From Clostridiales bacterium (GTDB lineage: Bacteria > Bacillota > Clostridia > Saccharofermentanales > Saccharofermentanaceae): a stretch of 62,431 bases of DNA. The translations under genes and the position numbers were made by a program. Below the pieces are notes generated by a model. That model made no database searches. It was not told where the DNA came from and saw only the letters and a program-made list of their open reading frames with translations. Of this stretch, positions 1 through 8,059 are shown piece by piece (position 1 is the stretch's first letter; every line of letters starts with the position of its first letter). The stretch lies in contig JAFWQC010000051.1 in the NCBI GenBank assembly GCA_017509245.1, forward strand, positions 1 to 62,431, read 5' to 3'.

Positions 1-98
1 ATTCAAGTAATATAGCAAGGCTAACACGAAGAATCCGGTATGACATACGTGAGATTAGGGTTACGCGTCATATCTTTGATTGAGAGGTGAAAGGTAAA

Positions 99-299
99 AT
101 GAAAGAAGGAATTCATCCTAAGACGCAGGTCGTTACAGTTAAGTGCGCATGCGGCAACACATTCGAGACTCTTTCCACAAAGAGTGATCTGAGAGTTGAT
201 ATCTGCTCCAACTGCCATCCGTTCTATACAGGCAAGCAGAAGCTCGTTGATACAGGCGGACGTGTTGATAAGTTCAAGAAGAGAATGGAAAAGGCTTAA
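99..299 (+). CDS. rpmE: Large ribosomal subunit protein bL31
   Basis: Protein of the 50S ribosomal subunit, 66 residues, typical length for the family. The N-terminus MKEGIHP and the Cys pairs (C17, C19, then CSNC near residue 35) identify the zinc-binding form of L31, in which the cysteines hold one zinc ion. An in-frame GTG lies 12 bases upstream, but the ATG at 99 follows a purine-rich AGGTGAAAGG at a normal distance and gives the family's usual N-terminus, so it was chosen. The gene is followed by its own terminator and then by yqhQ and prmC, an order common in Firmicutes, where rpmE sits close to prmC and prfA. Confidence 0.97.
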   Translation: MKEGIHPKTQVVTVKCACGNTFETLSTKSDLRVDICSNCHPFYTGKQKLVDTGGRVDKFKKRMEKA

Positions 300-324
300 T
301 TCTCGTATTTGACAATGATTATAG

Positions 325-357
325 ACCGCTTCCTCAGTTGAGGAGGCGGTTTTTGTT
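325..357 (+). terminator. Rho-independent terminator of rpmE
   Basis: A 12-base arm beginning ACCGCTTCCTCA is followed by a two-base loop, the matching TGAGGAGGCGGT arm and then a T-rich tail. It lies 25 bases after the rpmE stop codon, so it separates rpmE from yqhQ. Confidence 0.92.
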
Positions 358-425
358 TGCACCGCCCCCATAAGGCATTTTCTGTTAATTTGCCTTTAGT
401 CTGTAACATCACTTTATATTTTAAA

Positions 426-434
426 TGTTATAAT
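426..434 (+). promoter_or_regulatory. Extended -10 promoter for yqhQ-prmC
   Basis: The sequence TGTTATAAT is a perfect TGnTATAAT extended -10 element. No good -35 box lies 17 bases upstream, which is tolerable for extended -10 promoters. Transcription would start near 441, about 34 bases before the ATG chosen for yqhQ. Confidence 0.7.
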
Positions 435-474
435 CTGCTCAGAATGAATAATTATGCTCATTATGGGGGAATAT

Positions 475-1599
475 ATGTCCGAGACTAATGACAACATGAA
501 GTTGATCACTGAAGATCAGATCAGAGAGATAACTCCGGAGGAGTTGGAACTTGGGGCAGCCGTGCAGCAGGAGAAGTCTCCCGCTCCGGCAAAGGCTTCC
601 AAGAAGCAGTCAAAGAAGAAAAAGAAGTGCGACACGCCGTTGAAGAAGACCACGATCGGCGGTCAGGCGCTTATCGAAGGTGTCATGATGGTCGGACCTT
701 CAAGGACCGCAATGGCGGTAAGGAAGGGCGACGGCACGATCTATGTCGAAGAGATAAAGCAGGGTGAGAAGACATCCTATTTTGAGAAGGTACCTTTTGT
801 AAGAGGATGCATCAGATTCTATAAGATGCTTGTAACCGGTACGGGTGCGCTCATGAAGGCTGCCGACATCTCTGAGGAGGGCAAGCCGGAAGAGGCTAAG
901 GAAGGCGCCAAGAAATCACGTCTTGACGAGTTTGCCGAGAGGCATTTCAACGTAATGATGACGATCTCGGCGATCATCGGAATCCTTATCTCCGTCGGAC
1001 TTTTCATCCTTGCGCCGAGACTCATAGTCGAGATCGCGATGAAGTTTATTCCCGAAGAGATGCTGGATCTGTTGTGGATGACGATCCTTCTGCATGTTGC
1101 CGAAGGTCTTTTGAGACTCCTGATCTTCCTTTTGTATCTGGTATTTTCCTCCAGCCTCAAGGATATCAAGAGAGTCTGGCGTTATCACGGCGCTGAGCAT
1201 AAGACGATCGCATGCTATGAGGCAGGGCTGCCTCTGACAGTGGAGAACGTTCTGAAGCAGACACGTTTCCATCCCCGCTGCGGAACATCCTTCCTGTTTA
1301 ACGTTCTTGCGATATCTATCATTGTTTACACGGTTATAGGTGTATTTACCGGCACACAGCCCATGTGGGTCAATTTGGCTATCAGGGTCGTAGCGATCCC
1401 TATCATCTGCTCGATCTCATATGAGATCCTGAGATTTGTCGGACGCCATGACCGCAACTGGATCTGCAGGCTTATGTCCAAGCCGGGTCTCTGGCTCCAG
1501 AAGTTTACGACTGATGAGCCCGACGGTCCGATCGTTGAGGTTGCCATAGCTTCCATGCAGGCAGTAATTCCGGAGAACAAGGAAGATGACGTCTGGTAA
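475..1599 (+). CDS. yqhQ: DUF1385 integral membrane protein (YqhQ family)
   Basis: A membrane protein of the DUF1385/YqhQ family, described as predicted metal-dependent enzymes; the reaction is not known to me. After a lysine-rich N-terminal tail (residues 1-60) comes the family hallmark IGGQALIEGVMM, then a paired hydrophobic segment (VMMTISAIIGILISVGLFIL and the LLWMTILLHVAEG region), the motif WRYHGAEHKTIACYEAG with several potential metal ligands, and HPRCGTSFLF followed by further membrane helices. ATGs occur at 454, 463 and 475; the last was chosen because GGGGGA sits just upstream of it. The stop overlaps the prmC start by 14 bases, so the two are translated from one message. Function remains open. 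Confidence 0.88.
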   Translation: MSETNDNMKLITEDQIREITPEELELGAAVQQEKSPAPAKASKKQSKKKKKCDTPLKKTTIGGQALIEGVMMVGPSRTAMAVRKGDGTIYVEEIKQGEKTSYFEKVPFVRGCIRFYKMLVTGTGALMKAADISEEGKPEEAKEGAKKSRLDEFAERHFNVMMTISAIIGILISVGLFILAPRLIVEIAMKFIPEEMLDLLWMTILLHVAEGLLRLLIFLLYLVFSSSLKDIKRVWRYHGAEHKTIACYEAGLPLTVENVLKQTRFHPRCGTSFLFNVLAISIIVYTVIGVFTGTQPMWVNLAIRVVAIPIICSISYEILRFVGRHDRNWICRLMSKPGLWLQKFTTDEPDGPIVEVAIASMQAVIPENKEDDVW

Positions 1600-2434
1600 A
1601 GACAGACTTTTGGAACTCCTGATAAGTTCAGGTGATGATGAAGCTGTACTCGACCTTAAGATCCTTAGGGAAGAATTCACAGGCGAAGAATTAGATAAAG
1701 CTGTTATGAGGCGCGCTTCAGGCGAGCCTCTTGCTTATATATTGGGATACCGCCATTTCTATAAAGAGTGTTATAAAGTATGCCCCGGAGTCCTGATCCC
1801 GAGAGCGGATACTGAGATCGCCGTAGAATCGGTGCTGAAGTTCCTAGGCATAAATGACATGGCGACCGGCGATCTTTTGCAGATCCCGTCATATGGAAAG
1901 ACCCTTAATGACATACATTTTGCTGACCTTTGCACGGGTACCGGCTGCATCGGAATATCGGCCGCTAATGAGATCGTAAGAGCAGGCGGCAGGGCTTTTG
2001 GAACGCTCATCGATATCAGCGATATTGCCATAGATACTGCTGATCTTAACGTGAGAAAGCAGGCTTTAAAGCCTGAGGATCTTTCCGTAATAAGGCATGA
2101 TGTCCTTTCTTCTGTCCCGGAGCTCGAAAAGCTGGACTTCATAGTATCCAATCCTCCTTACATCACCAATGATGAGATGGAGGAGTTAGACAGCGTTGTC
2201 AGGGACCATGAGCCCGACCTTGCTCTGAGGGCAGGTGATACGGGGCTCGATTTCTATGGCCCGCTCCTTAACGCCGCGCTGGCGCTTTTAAAGGACGGCG
2301 GCGCCCTGATAGTTGAGCACGGCTATGGGCAGGGAGATGCCGTAAGGGAGATTTTCGAGCAGGGCGGACTTAAAAAAGTCATGACCATAAGAGATTATGG
2401 CGGAAATCCGAGGGTCACGATCGGAATTAAATGA
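1586..2434 (+). CDS. prmC: Peptide chain release factor N5-glutamine methyltransferase
   Basis: Transfers a methyl group from S-adenosylmethionine to the glutamine of the GGQ motif of release factors RF1 and RF2, which raises their termination activity. The 282-residue protein has an N-terminal helical substrate-binding part ending in PRADTE, a class I methyltransferase fold with the SAM-binding DLCTGTGCIGIS, and the diagnostic catalytic NPPY motif (SNPPYITNDEM). The start ATG overlaps yqhQ by 14 bases. In many Firmicutes prfA is next to prmC; it is absent here, the next gene being an ECF sigma factor. The 132-base gap that follows carries the sigma factor's own promoter. Confidence 0.96.
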   Translation: MTSGKDRLLELLISSGDDEAVLDLKILREEFTGEELDKAVMRRASGEPLAYILGYRHFYKECYKVCPGVLIPRADTEIAVESVLKFLGINDMATGDLLQIPSYGKTLNDIHFADLCTGTGCIGISAANEIVRAGGRAFGTLIDISDIAIDTADLNVRKQALKPEDLSVIRHDVLSSVPELEKLDFIVSNPPYITNDEMEELDSVVRDHEPDLALRAGDTGLDFYGPLLNAALALLKDGGALIVEHGYGQGDAVREIFEQGGLKKVMTIRDYGGNPRVTIGIK

Positions 2435-2503
2435 GCTTGTAACGCCCGTAAATAAAGGGTTTGCGGGTTTTGCAAAAATATTTTTGAAAATTTTCGATTT
2501 TTT

Positions 2504-2532
2504 TGTAACGAAATTAAGATTCTTACGTCTAA
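2504..2532 (+). promoter_or_regulatory. Candidate ECF-sigma autoregulatory promoter
   Basis: TGTAAC at 2504-2509 and CGTCTAA at 2526-2532 are separated by 16 bases. An AAC-containing -35 and a CGTC-type -10 are typical of promoters read by ECF sigma factors, and the element sits 34 bases ahead of an ECF sigma gene. A standard TTGACA/TATAAT pair is not seen here. Autoregulation is inferred. Confidence 0.6.
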
Positions 2533-2566
2533 CAGGTGAGATCACAAAAGAGAGGTTGTTTGATAC

Positions 2567-3061
2567 GTGGATAAGAAAACCGCTGAAAAGCTATATGAAG
2601 CCTTTTACATGAAGGTTTTCTCCTACGTGATGACGCTTGCGAAGGACCGTTTGGATGCCGAGGAGATAACCCAGGAGACCTTTTTCAGGGCGATATCGAC
2701 TGATAAGAGCTTCAGGGGCGACAGTGACAGTTACACGTGGCTGTGTGCGATCGCGAAAAATATCTTCATTGACAGCAAACGGCACTATGCGAACCAGGAG
2801 GATGAGGTCCCCGAAGAGCTTGCTGATGAGAATAAGGGAATTGAAGAAAAGCTCTCCGACAGGGAAACATCACTAAGGATACACACGATACTCCATCAGC
2901 TGGATGAGCCGTATAAGGAGGTGTTCCAGCTGAGGGTCTTCGGAGAGCTGTCATTCGCGGAGATCGGTTCTATCTTCGGAAAGACCGAGACCTGGGCCCG
3001 GGTCACGTATCACAGAGCCAGATTAAAGATCAAGGAAAGGATGGATGAATATGAAATATAA
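2567..3061 (+). CDS. ECF-type RNA polymerase sigma factor
   Basis: A 164-residue sigma-70 family protein of the extracytoplasmic-function class. Region 2 covers about residues 1-75 (AYxxV-like YVMTLAKDRLDAEEITQETFFRAI, then WLCAIAKNIFIDSKR), and region 4 covers about 100-160 (LDEPYKEVFQLRVFGELSFAEIGSIFGKTETWARVTYHRARLKIKE, a clear helix-turn-helix). Regions 1 and 3 are missing, as expected. The start is GTG at 2567 with AGAGG upstream. It overlaps the next gene, which encodes a zinc-finger membrane anti-sigma factor, so the pair forms a standard sense-and-release unit. The signal sensed is unknown; cell-envelope stress would be usual. Confidence 0.95.
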   Translation: MDKKTAEKLYEAFYMKVFSYVMTLAKDRLDAEEITQETFFRAISTDKSFRGDSDSYTWLCAIAKNIFIDSKRHYANQEDEVPEELADENKGIEEKLSDRETSLRIHTILHQLDEPYKEVFQLRVFGELSFAEIGSIFGKTETWARVTYHRARLKIKERMDEYEI

Positions 3062-4013
3062 TTGTGATCTGATATCAGATCTTCTTCCGTTATACAAAGA
3101 CGATATATGCAGTGAAGCTACAAAGAAGATCGTTGAAGAGCATCTTGGTGAATGTCCTTCCTGCAGGAAGATGTTCGCTGATATGAGCGACGTTACCATA
3201 GATGAGAAGATTGCCAGGGAAAAGGACGAAGTAATCAGTTCCCAGGCCAGATTCTTCAAGAGAAAGAGCGCACTTGCAGGAAGCATCATCGCATTGATCT
3301 TCGCGGTACCGATCCTCGTATGCCTCATTGTAAATCTCGCAACAGGCGCAGGACTTACATGGTTCTTCATTGTTCTCGCGGCAATCCTCGTTGCAGCATC
3401 TCTTATCGTTGTTCCGCTTATGGTTCCGGAGAACAAGATGTTTACTACGATGGCATCGTTTACGGGAAGCGTTCTGCTTCTCCTCGGAATTATCTGCATC
3501 TACACAAGAGGCAACTGGTTCCTGGTCGCAGCTTCTTCAACGCTTTTCGGCCTTACAATGCTCTTCGCACCGTTCATCGCATGCAGAAGACCTGTAAAAG
3601 CTTATGTTAAGAATCACAAGGGCCTTGCGGTCATGGGCGCATACACAGTAACATTTGCTCTTATGATGTTCTCGATCGGTATGTTTGTGGGAATGAAGGA
3701 TTTCTTCCCGATGGCATTTGCAATCTCAATGCCTCTGGTCGGAATGTGCTGGGCGTTCTTCGCGATCATCAGATATCTGCGTTCCAACGCTTGTGTTAAG
3801 ACAGGCCTTTGCATAGCATCTGCAGGCGCTTTGTCAGGCGTTCTCGCAATACTCGCATCTTCTGCTGAAGCAAGTATGTCAGCGACAGGCGTTGTTTATT
3901 CTTCCGGTGTATCAGTGCCGCCTGTTTTAATCGTTGGTGTAGGACTTTTAATTGCCGGAATCGGCTTCTTGGTTGGAATGTCAAAGGAAGGAAAAAAGAA
4001 TGAAAACAAGTAA
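3045..4013 (+). CDS. Membrane-bound zinc-finger anti-sigma factor
   Basis: Probable regulator that holds the upstream ECF sigma factor at the membrane. The first 50 residues form an anti-sigma zinc finger of the zf-HC2 type, with the pattern H...CPSC (EEHLGECPSCRKMF). The remainder is hydrophobic, with about eight membrane helices starting at SALAGSIIALIFAVPILVCLIV, an unusually large membrane part for an anti-sigma factor, which often has one helix. Two ATGs (3045 and 3051) are possible starts after AAGGAAAGG; the choice affects two residues. It overlaps both neighbours (17 and 14 bases), giving a translationally coupled sigma/anti-sigma/lipoprotein operon. No enzymatic motif was seen in the membrane part. 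Confidence 0.88.
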   Translation: MNMKYNCDLISDLLPLYKDDICSEATKKIVEEHLGECPSCRKMFADMSDVTIDEKIAREKDEVISSQARFFKRKSALAGSIIALIFAVPILVCLIVNLATGAGLTWFFIVLAAILVAASLIVVPLMVPENKMFTTMASFTGSVLLLLGIICIYTRGNWFLVAASSTLFGLTMLFAPFIACRRPVKAYVKNHKGLAVMGAYTVTFALMMFSIGMFVGMKDFFPMAFAISMPLVGMCWAFFAIIRYLRSNACVKTGLCIASAGALSGVLAILASSAEASMSATGVVYSSGVSVPPVLIVGVGLLIAGIGFLVGMSKEGKKNENK

Positions 4014-5064
4014 GTTAGTAGCAGGAGCAATGGCTCTTATCGTACCCGCAACAGTCTGCCTCACAGGTTGTTCGTACGGAGTATTTAATACATTTAATTA
4101 CAAGTATGATAATGCAGACAAGTACGAAGCAGGAAACCGTGAGGTCGATGATAAGATAACAAAGATCAATCTCGATTATGCTGCGGGCAATGTAACAGTA
4201 AAGGGAAAAGATACTGATTCAGTCTCTGTAAAGGAAACGGTAAACAAGGAAATCGACGAGGACCATCAGGTTCATACATGGGTAGACGGTGACACTCTTT
4301 ATGTAAGGTATTGCGCTTCCAAGAATGCACTCAATTTCACGGGTATCGAGAAATCCCTTGAGATCACTCTGCCTTCTGCTCAGAACCTTGATGAATTCAT
4401 CATCAACGTTTCTTCAGGAAACATCGTCCTTGACAGCTTTACGACAGATTTACTGAAATCACACTCTTCATCCGGCAATACAAAGATCTCCTGTTTTGCC
4501 AAGGCCATTGACCATAAGTCTTCTTCAGGTAATGTGGATCTTGTTCAGACGGGAAATGCCGATTCCATTAAGGTTAAGCTTTCTTCAGGAAACCTCGTGC
4601 TCAATCAGGATGGCGACTGCAGTAATTTTGATATTGATTCTTCTTCAGGCAAGATCGAAATATACCAGACAGGTAACATAGGCACCGCTAAGATCCATTC
4701 TTCTTCAGGCGGAGTAAAGGCTGAAATGGGAACAGTTGATGATCTATCTATTGAGATAAGTTCCGGTCCGCTCGTTCTTGATGCTGTCGAAGCTAAGAAC
4801 CTTTATACAAAGACTTCAAGCGGTCATTCCACGATCAATCTCAGCAAGGCTCCCGCAACTTCCAGGATCAACTGCTCATCCGGCGGAATCGACGTAAGCA
4901 TTCCTGAAGATTCAGATATTACGGTTCACACAAAGATCTCCAGCGGAGACTTCAACTACGATCTTCCTTTCACAAAGAACGGCAAGGATTACATTAATGG
5001 TAATGGTACCAATGACATGGAGATCAACTGCTCATCCGGCAATGTAGGATTCCATAAGATCTGA
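4000..5064 (+). CDS. DUF4097 repeat lipoprotein
   Basis: A predicted surface lipoprotein with the signal peptide MKTSKLVAGAMALIVPATVCLTGC; the LTGC lipobox predicts lipid attachment at the Cys. The mature part is a DUF4097 domain made of about eleven short units of roughly 20-25 residues, each turning on SSG (SSGN, SSGK, SSGG, SSGP, SSGH, SSGD), which implies a right-handed beta-solenoid. The ATG at 4000 was preferred over an in-frame CTG/TTG further up because it starts exactly at the signal peptide and follows AAGGAAAAAAG. Its place behind a sigma/anti-sigma pair suggests it is a main product of that regulon, perhaps exposed at the envelope. Biochemical role unknown. Confidence 0.85.
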   Translation: MKTSKLVAGAMALIVPATVCLTGCSYGVFNTFNYKYDNADKYEAGNREVDDKITKINLDYAAGNVTVKGKDTDSVSVKETVNKEIDEDHQVHTWVDGDTLYVRYCASKNALNFTGIEKSLEITLPSAQNLDEFIINVSSGNIVLDSFTTDLLKSHSSSGNTKISCFAKAIDHKSSSGNVDLVQTGNADSIKVKLSSGNLVLNQDGDCSNFDIDSSSGKIEIYQTGNIGTAKIHSSSGGVKAEMGTVDDLSIEISSGPLVLDAVEAKNLYTKTSSGHSTINLSKAPATSRINCSSGGIDVSIPEDSDITVHTKISSGDFNYDLPFTKNGKDYINGNGTNDMEINCSSGNVGFHKI

Positions 5065-5087
5065 TTGAAATAAACACCATAAAGAAA

Positions 5088-5118
5088 GACCTGTCACTTA
5101 ACTGTGGCAGGCCTTTTT
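5088..5118 (+). terminator. Terminator of the sigma/anti-sigma/DUF4097 operon
   Basis: The arms GACCTGTCAC and GTGGCAGGCC, with G-T pairs, are separated by six bases and followed by TTTTT. It lies between two converging genes and may stop transcription from both sides. Confidence 0.85.
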
Positions 5119-5124
5119 GATTTG

Positions 5125-5967
5125 TCAGTTGCTTTCAATATATTGCGATACGCATATGTGTCTTCCGTCTATGTCCTCGAAAACGAACTGGCGGTTGGTG
5201 GTCATGCCCCGGGCAGCCTTTGCTTCAGGGAGGTCTTCGGCGATCTTAATGCCATTTCCCGCAACTTCGTTGTGGAGCAGGAAAGGTTCGGAGCAGTATA
5301 TATACATATCGTACTTGATGCCGAACTCTCTTGCGGGCTTCGTGACAGCGCCTTCGCCCTTAACGAGAACGATAGCGATGTTGTCACGCGTAAGCTTTAT
5401 GTGGGGCATTGCCTCGTCGTCAAGGTGTACTGCCTTGAAGCCCAGTTTGTCTTCATAGAAAAGTGCTGTTTTATAGATGTCTTCGCAGGCAAAGACTGCT
5501 GCCTGGCTGTTCATGAGAAGGAGCCTGCCGCCGTTATCATCCTCGCCTTCTCGGGCTTCGACGGGAGAGGCATTGCCCATGTTGAACTGATATCCGAGAA
5601 GAGGTGTGCCGAAGACTTTCTCGTGCTCATCGAGGGAGTTCATGATGCCGCTGCGCTTGGTGATCTCCTCGTTTGTCATGACTTTGGGGATCTCTGCTAA
5701 GTATTCGACCTTTTCGAGATATTCAAGAAGGTTCATGAGCCTTATGTGAAGAGGGTTGATGTCAGAAGAGGAAGGCACTTCGGCGCCTCTGCCGTGTATG
5801 AACATCATGCCCTGCTCAACGGCTTCAGCCGGGAGTCCTGCATAAAGGTGCATGAGGAGGTTCATCTCCTCTTCCGTCTTGTCGTGCGTACCGCCCTTGG
5901 CAATCGACTTTTCGATCATGTCGAAAACAAGATTCATATCATGAAGCGGGTATTCTTTGTTAAGCAT
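5125..5967 (-). CDS. VOC-fold (glyoxalase-like) protein with N-terminal helical domain
   Basis: A 280-residue cytoplasmic protein. The C-terminal part (about residues 155-275: AAVFACEDIYKTALFYEDKLGFKAVHLDDEAMPHIKLTRDNIAIVLVKGEG and the closing FVFEDIDGRHICVSQYIE) has the beta-alpha-beta pattern of the vicinal oxygen chelate superfamily (glyoxalase, bleomycin resistance, dioxygenase). The N-terminal 150 residues look alpha-helical and are not recognised. Metal ligands cannot be assigned with confidence from one sequence, so the substrate is unknown. The ATG at 5967 has CAGGAG upstream on the minus strand. It is divergent from ybaK and converges on the DUF4097 gene. Confidence 0.75.
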   Translation of the reverse strand: MLNKEYPLHDMNLVFDMIEKSIAKGGTHDKTEEEMNLLMHLYAGLPAEAVEQGMMFIHGRGAEVPSSSDINPLHIRLMNLLEYLEKVEYLAEIPKVMTNEEITKRSGIMNSLDEHEKVFGTPLLGYQFNMGNASPVEAREGEDDNGGRLLLMNSQAAVFACEDIYKTALFYEDKLGFKAVHLDDEAMPHIKLTRDNIAIVLVKGEGAVTKPAREFGIKYDMYIYCSEPFLLHNEVAGNGIKIAEDLPEAKAARGMTTNRQFVFEDIDGRHICVSQYIESN

Positions 5968-6000
5968 AAAAAACTCCTGAAGGATTAACAGATCAAGTCT

Positions 6001-6028
6001 ATTTTACCAATTTGAAACCGCTTGGCAA
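6001..6028 (-). promoter_or_regulatory. Promoter for the VOC gene
   Basis: On the minus strand, TTGCCA (6028-6023) and TAAAAT (6006-6001) are separated by 16 bases, and TGG just before TAAAAT gives an extended -10. It overlaps the opposing ybaK promoter, so the two genes may compete for polymerase. Confidence 0.6.
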
Positions 6029-6040
6029 TGAATATAAAAT
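6012..6040 (+). promoter_or_regulatory. Promoter for ybaK
   Basis: TTGAAA (6012-6017) and TAAAAT (6035-6040) are separated by exactly 17 bases, placing the start of transcription near 6047, some 25 bases before the ybaK ATG. Confidence 0.65.
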
Positions 6041-6071
6041 ATGCAGAGCAATTCGAATTCGGGAGAAGTTT

Positions 6072-6557
6072 ATGTCTCAGTTTAAAAAGACCAATGCCAT
6101 GCGTATCCTGGACAAAGCAGGGATCGACTATACATATGAGGAATATGAGTACGACGAGAACAACCTTGACGGTCACCACGTCGCAGAATACCTGGGAATA
6201 CCCTATGAGGAAGTTTTCAAGACCCTGACGGCAGTGTCGGACAAGGGTGAATATCTTGTCTTCTGCATCAGCGTTGATGATGAGATAGATCTTAAGAAGG
6301 CCGCAAAACTTGCGGGCTGCAAGAGTGTCAACATGATACATGTCAAAGACCTTTTGAATGTAACGGGATATATCAGAGGCGGCTGTTCTCCGATCGGAAT
6401 GAAGAAACAGTACAGGACATTTATCGATGAGATGGCTGAACTTGTCGACGACATCTGCGTCAGTGCAGGGCTGAGGGGTGTCCAGTTAAGACTTAAGTCC
6501 AAAGACCTCATTTCCTTCACCAATGCCGTAGTAGGCGATTTTGCTATGCGTCAGTAA
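6072..6557 (+). CDS. ybaK: Cys-tRNA(Pro) deacylase, YbaK/EbsC family
   Basis: Editing enzyme that hydrolyses Cys-tRNA(Pro) made by mistake by prolyl-tRNA synthetase. The 161-residue protein matches the YbaK domain over its whole length: ALRLLDKAGI-like start (NAMRILDKAGIDYTYEEYEYD), the conserved lysine within VFKTL, GEYLVFCISVDDEIDLKKAAKLAGCKSV and the closing GGCSPIGMKK with its glycine/serine loop. The ATG at 6072 follows GGGAGAAG; an upstream in-frame extension overlaps the promoter and was rejected. It stands alone, 40 bases before murC, and could be co-transcribed with it. Confidence 0.93.
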   Translation: MSQFKKTNAMRILDKAGIDYTYEEYEYDENNLDGHHVAEYLGIPYEEVFKTLTAVSDKGEYLVFCISVDDEIDLKKAAKLAGCKSVNMIHVKDLLNVTGYIRGGCSPIGMKKQYRTFIDEMAELVDDICVSAGLRGVQLRLKSKDLISFTNAVVGDFAMRQ

Positions 6558-6596
6558 AATGATAGAATTACTTGGAAAAATAAGAGAGTCCGGGAA

Positions 6597-8057
6597 GTGA
6601 TAGCCGTGTTAGAACCTAAGAGTTTCACATTAAATGATATCAAAAAGGGTGCCAGGATATATTTTATCGGCATCGGAGGGATCTCCATGAACGGCCTTGC
6701 AAGGCTTGCAAAGCATGCAGGCTTTATTGTCGGAGGTTCTGACAACCATCCGTCCGAGAGGACAGCTATTCTGGAGGAGCAGGGGATCAAGATCTACTAT
6801 CCGCAGGTGGCTTCCAATATCGATGATTTTAAACCGGATTACCTTGTAAAGACGGCTGCCATCCTTCCGAAGAACGAAGAGGTGAAGAGGGCAACGGAAC
6901 TTGATCTTCAGATCTTTGACAGGGCTGAATTCCTCGGTGCGTTTACCAGAACATTTAAGAACGTCATCAATGTGTCCGGAACTCACGGCAAGACGACCAC
7001 GACTTCTATGCTGTCGATGATGATGATCGACGAGGGGCTTGACCCGACAGTTCATCTCGGCGCGGATCTCGACATCTTTAAAGGAACCGTGAGGGCCGGC
7101 ACGGGCGATCTTCTGGTTTCTGAAGCATGTGAGTTCAACAGATCGTTCCTGAACTTCTCGTCAACGACGGCAATAATCACGAATATCGATCTTGATCATC
7201 TGGATTGTTATCCGACTATTGAGGATGTGATCGATGTTTTCGCGCAGTTCATAAGGCTTATAGACGATAACGGATATGTGATAGTGTCAGGTCACGACAA
7301 GAATATCGCTAAGGCTTTGGAAGAAGCTAAAGAGTATTTCAGGGAAGCAGGCAGGACTTTCCCTCATGTCATTGCCTGCGCAACCGATGACAAGGTGTGC
7401 GAGACTACGGGTGCTGTTGCTGATGTGATCGCGAAAAATATCACGTTCAATAACGGCCTTCCTGCATTTGACATCGTAATCGGAGGCGGCGAGCCCATAA
7501 GCGTTCAGCTTAACGTTCCCGGAAGCCACAACATCGCAAATGCGCTCAACGCGGCAGCAGCTGCATACTATAACGGCGCATCACCTGAAGCCATTAAAGC
7601 GGCTCTCAACAGCTTTGACGGGGCTGACGGAAGATATACGGTAAAGGGCAAGTATAAGGGCTGTGATGTCGTGGTCGACTATGCTCACCACCCGACGGCT
7701 GCAAGAGCAACCATCGAGGCAGCATCCAATATGCCGCATAACGATATACTGGTGGTTTTCCAGCCTTTGACCTACTACCGTGTAAAGAAGCTCATGCAGG
7801 ATTATGTGGACAGCCTTAAAGACTGCAAAAAGATATTGTTCGCCGAGATCTTCTCTGACAGGGAAGATCAGACATACGGGGTATCGAGCAAGGATATTTC
7901 GGATGAGATCAATAAGTGCGGCGGAGATGCCGAATTTTATGAGGACAGAGAGGAACTGAAGAAGAGGATAGACGAGCTCATCAAACCGGGTGACATTATC
8001 CTCATCCTTGGACCTGAAGATATAAGGACACTGGGCGATGAACTCTGCCCGAACTGA
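6597..8057 (+). CDS. murC: UDP-N-acetylmuramate--L-alanine ligase
   Basis: Cytoplasmic peptidoglycan precursor enzyme that joins L-alanine to UDP-MurNAc with ATP. At 486 residues it has normal length. The N-terminal UDP-binding part starts FIGIGGISMNGLARLAK, the ATP-binding loop GTHGKTTTT lies at about residues 128-136, and the Mur signature DYAHHPTA at about 361-368. One point differs from the family: the usual FQPH[TR]xxRT is here FQPLTYYRV, so the conserved His is Leu near residue 391. The start is GTG at 6597 or GTG at 6606, both weakly supported. An unknown membrane protein gene follows at once, and no other mur gene is nearby. Confidence 0.95.
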   Translation: MIAVLEPKSFTLNDIKKGARIYFIGIGGISMNGLARLAKHAGFIVGGSDNHPSERTAILEEQGIKIYYPQVASNIDDFKPDYLVKTAAILPKNEEVKRATELDLQIFDRAEFLGAFTRTFKNVINVSGTHGKTTTTSMLSMMMIDEGLDPTVHLGADLDIFKGTVRAGTGDLLVSEACEFNRSFLNFSSTTAIITNIDLDHLDCYPTIEDVIDVFAQFIRLIDDNGYVIVSGHDKNIAKALEEAKEYFREAGRTFPHVIACATDDKVCETTGAVADVIAKNITFNNGLPAFDIVIGGGEPISVQLNVPGSHNIANALNAAAAAYYNGASPEAIKAALNSFDGADGRYTVKGKYKGCDVVVDYAHHPTAARATIEAASNMPHNDILVVFQPLTYYRVKKLMQDYVDSLKDCKKILFAEIFSDREDQTYGVSSKDISDEINKCGGDAEFYEDREELKKRIDELIKPGDIILILGPEDIRTLGDELCPN

Positions 8058-8059
8058 TA

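Noticed and set aside
5104..5700. Long plus-strand open frame opposite the VOC gene
   Set aside because: It lies antisense to a gene with family motifs and a good ribosome site, and its translation shows no recognisable pattern.
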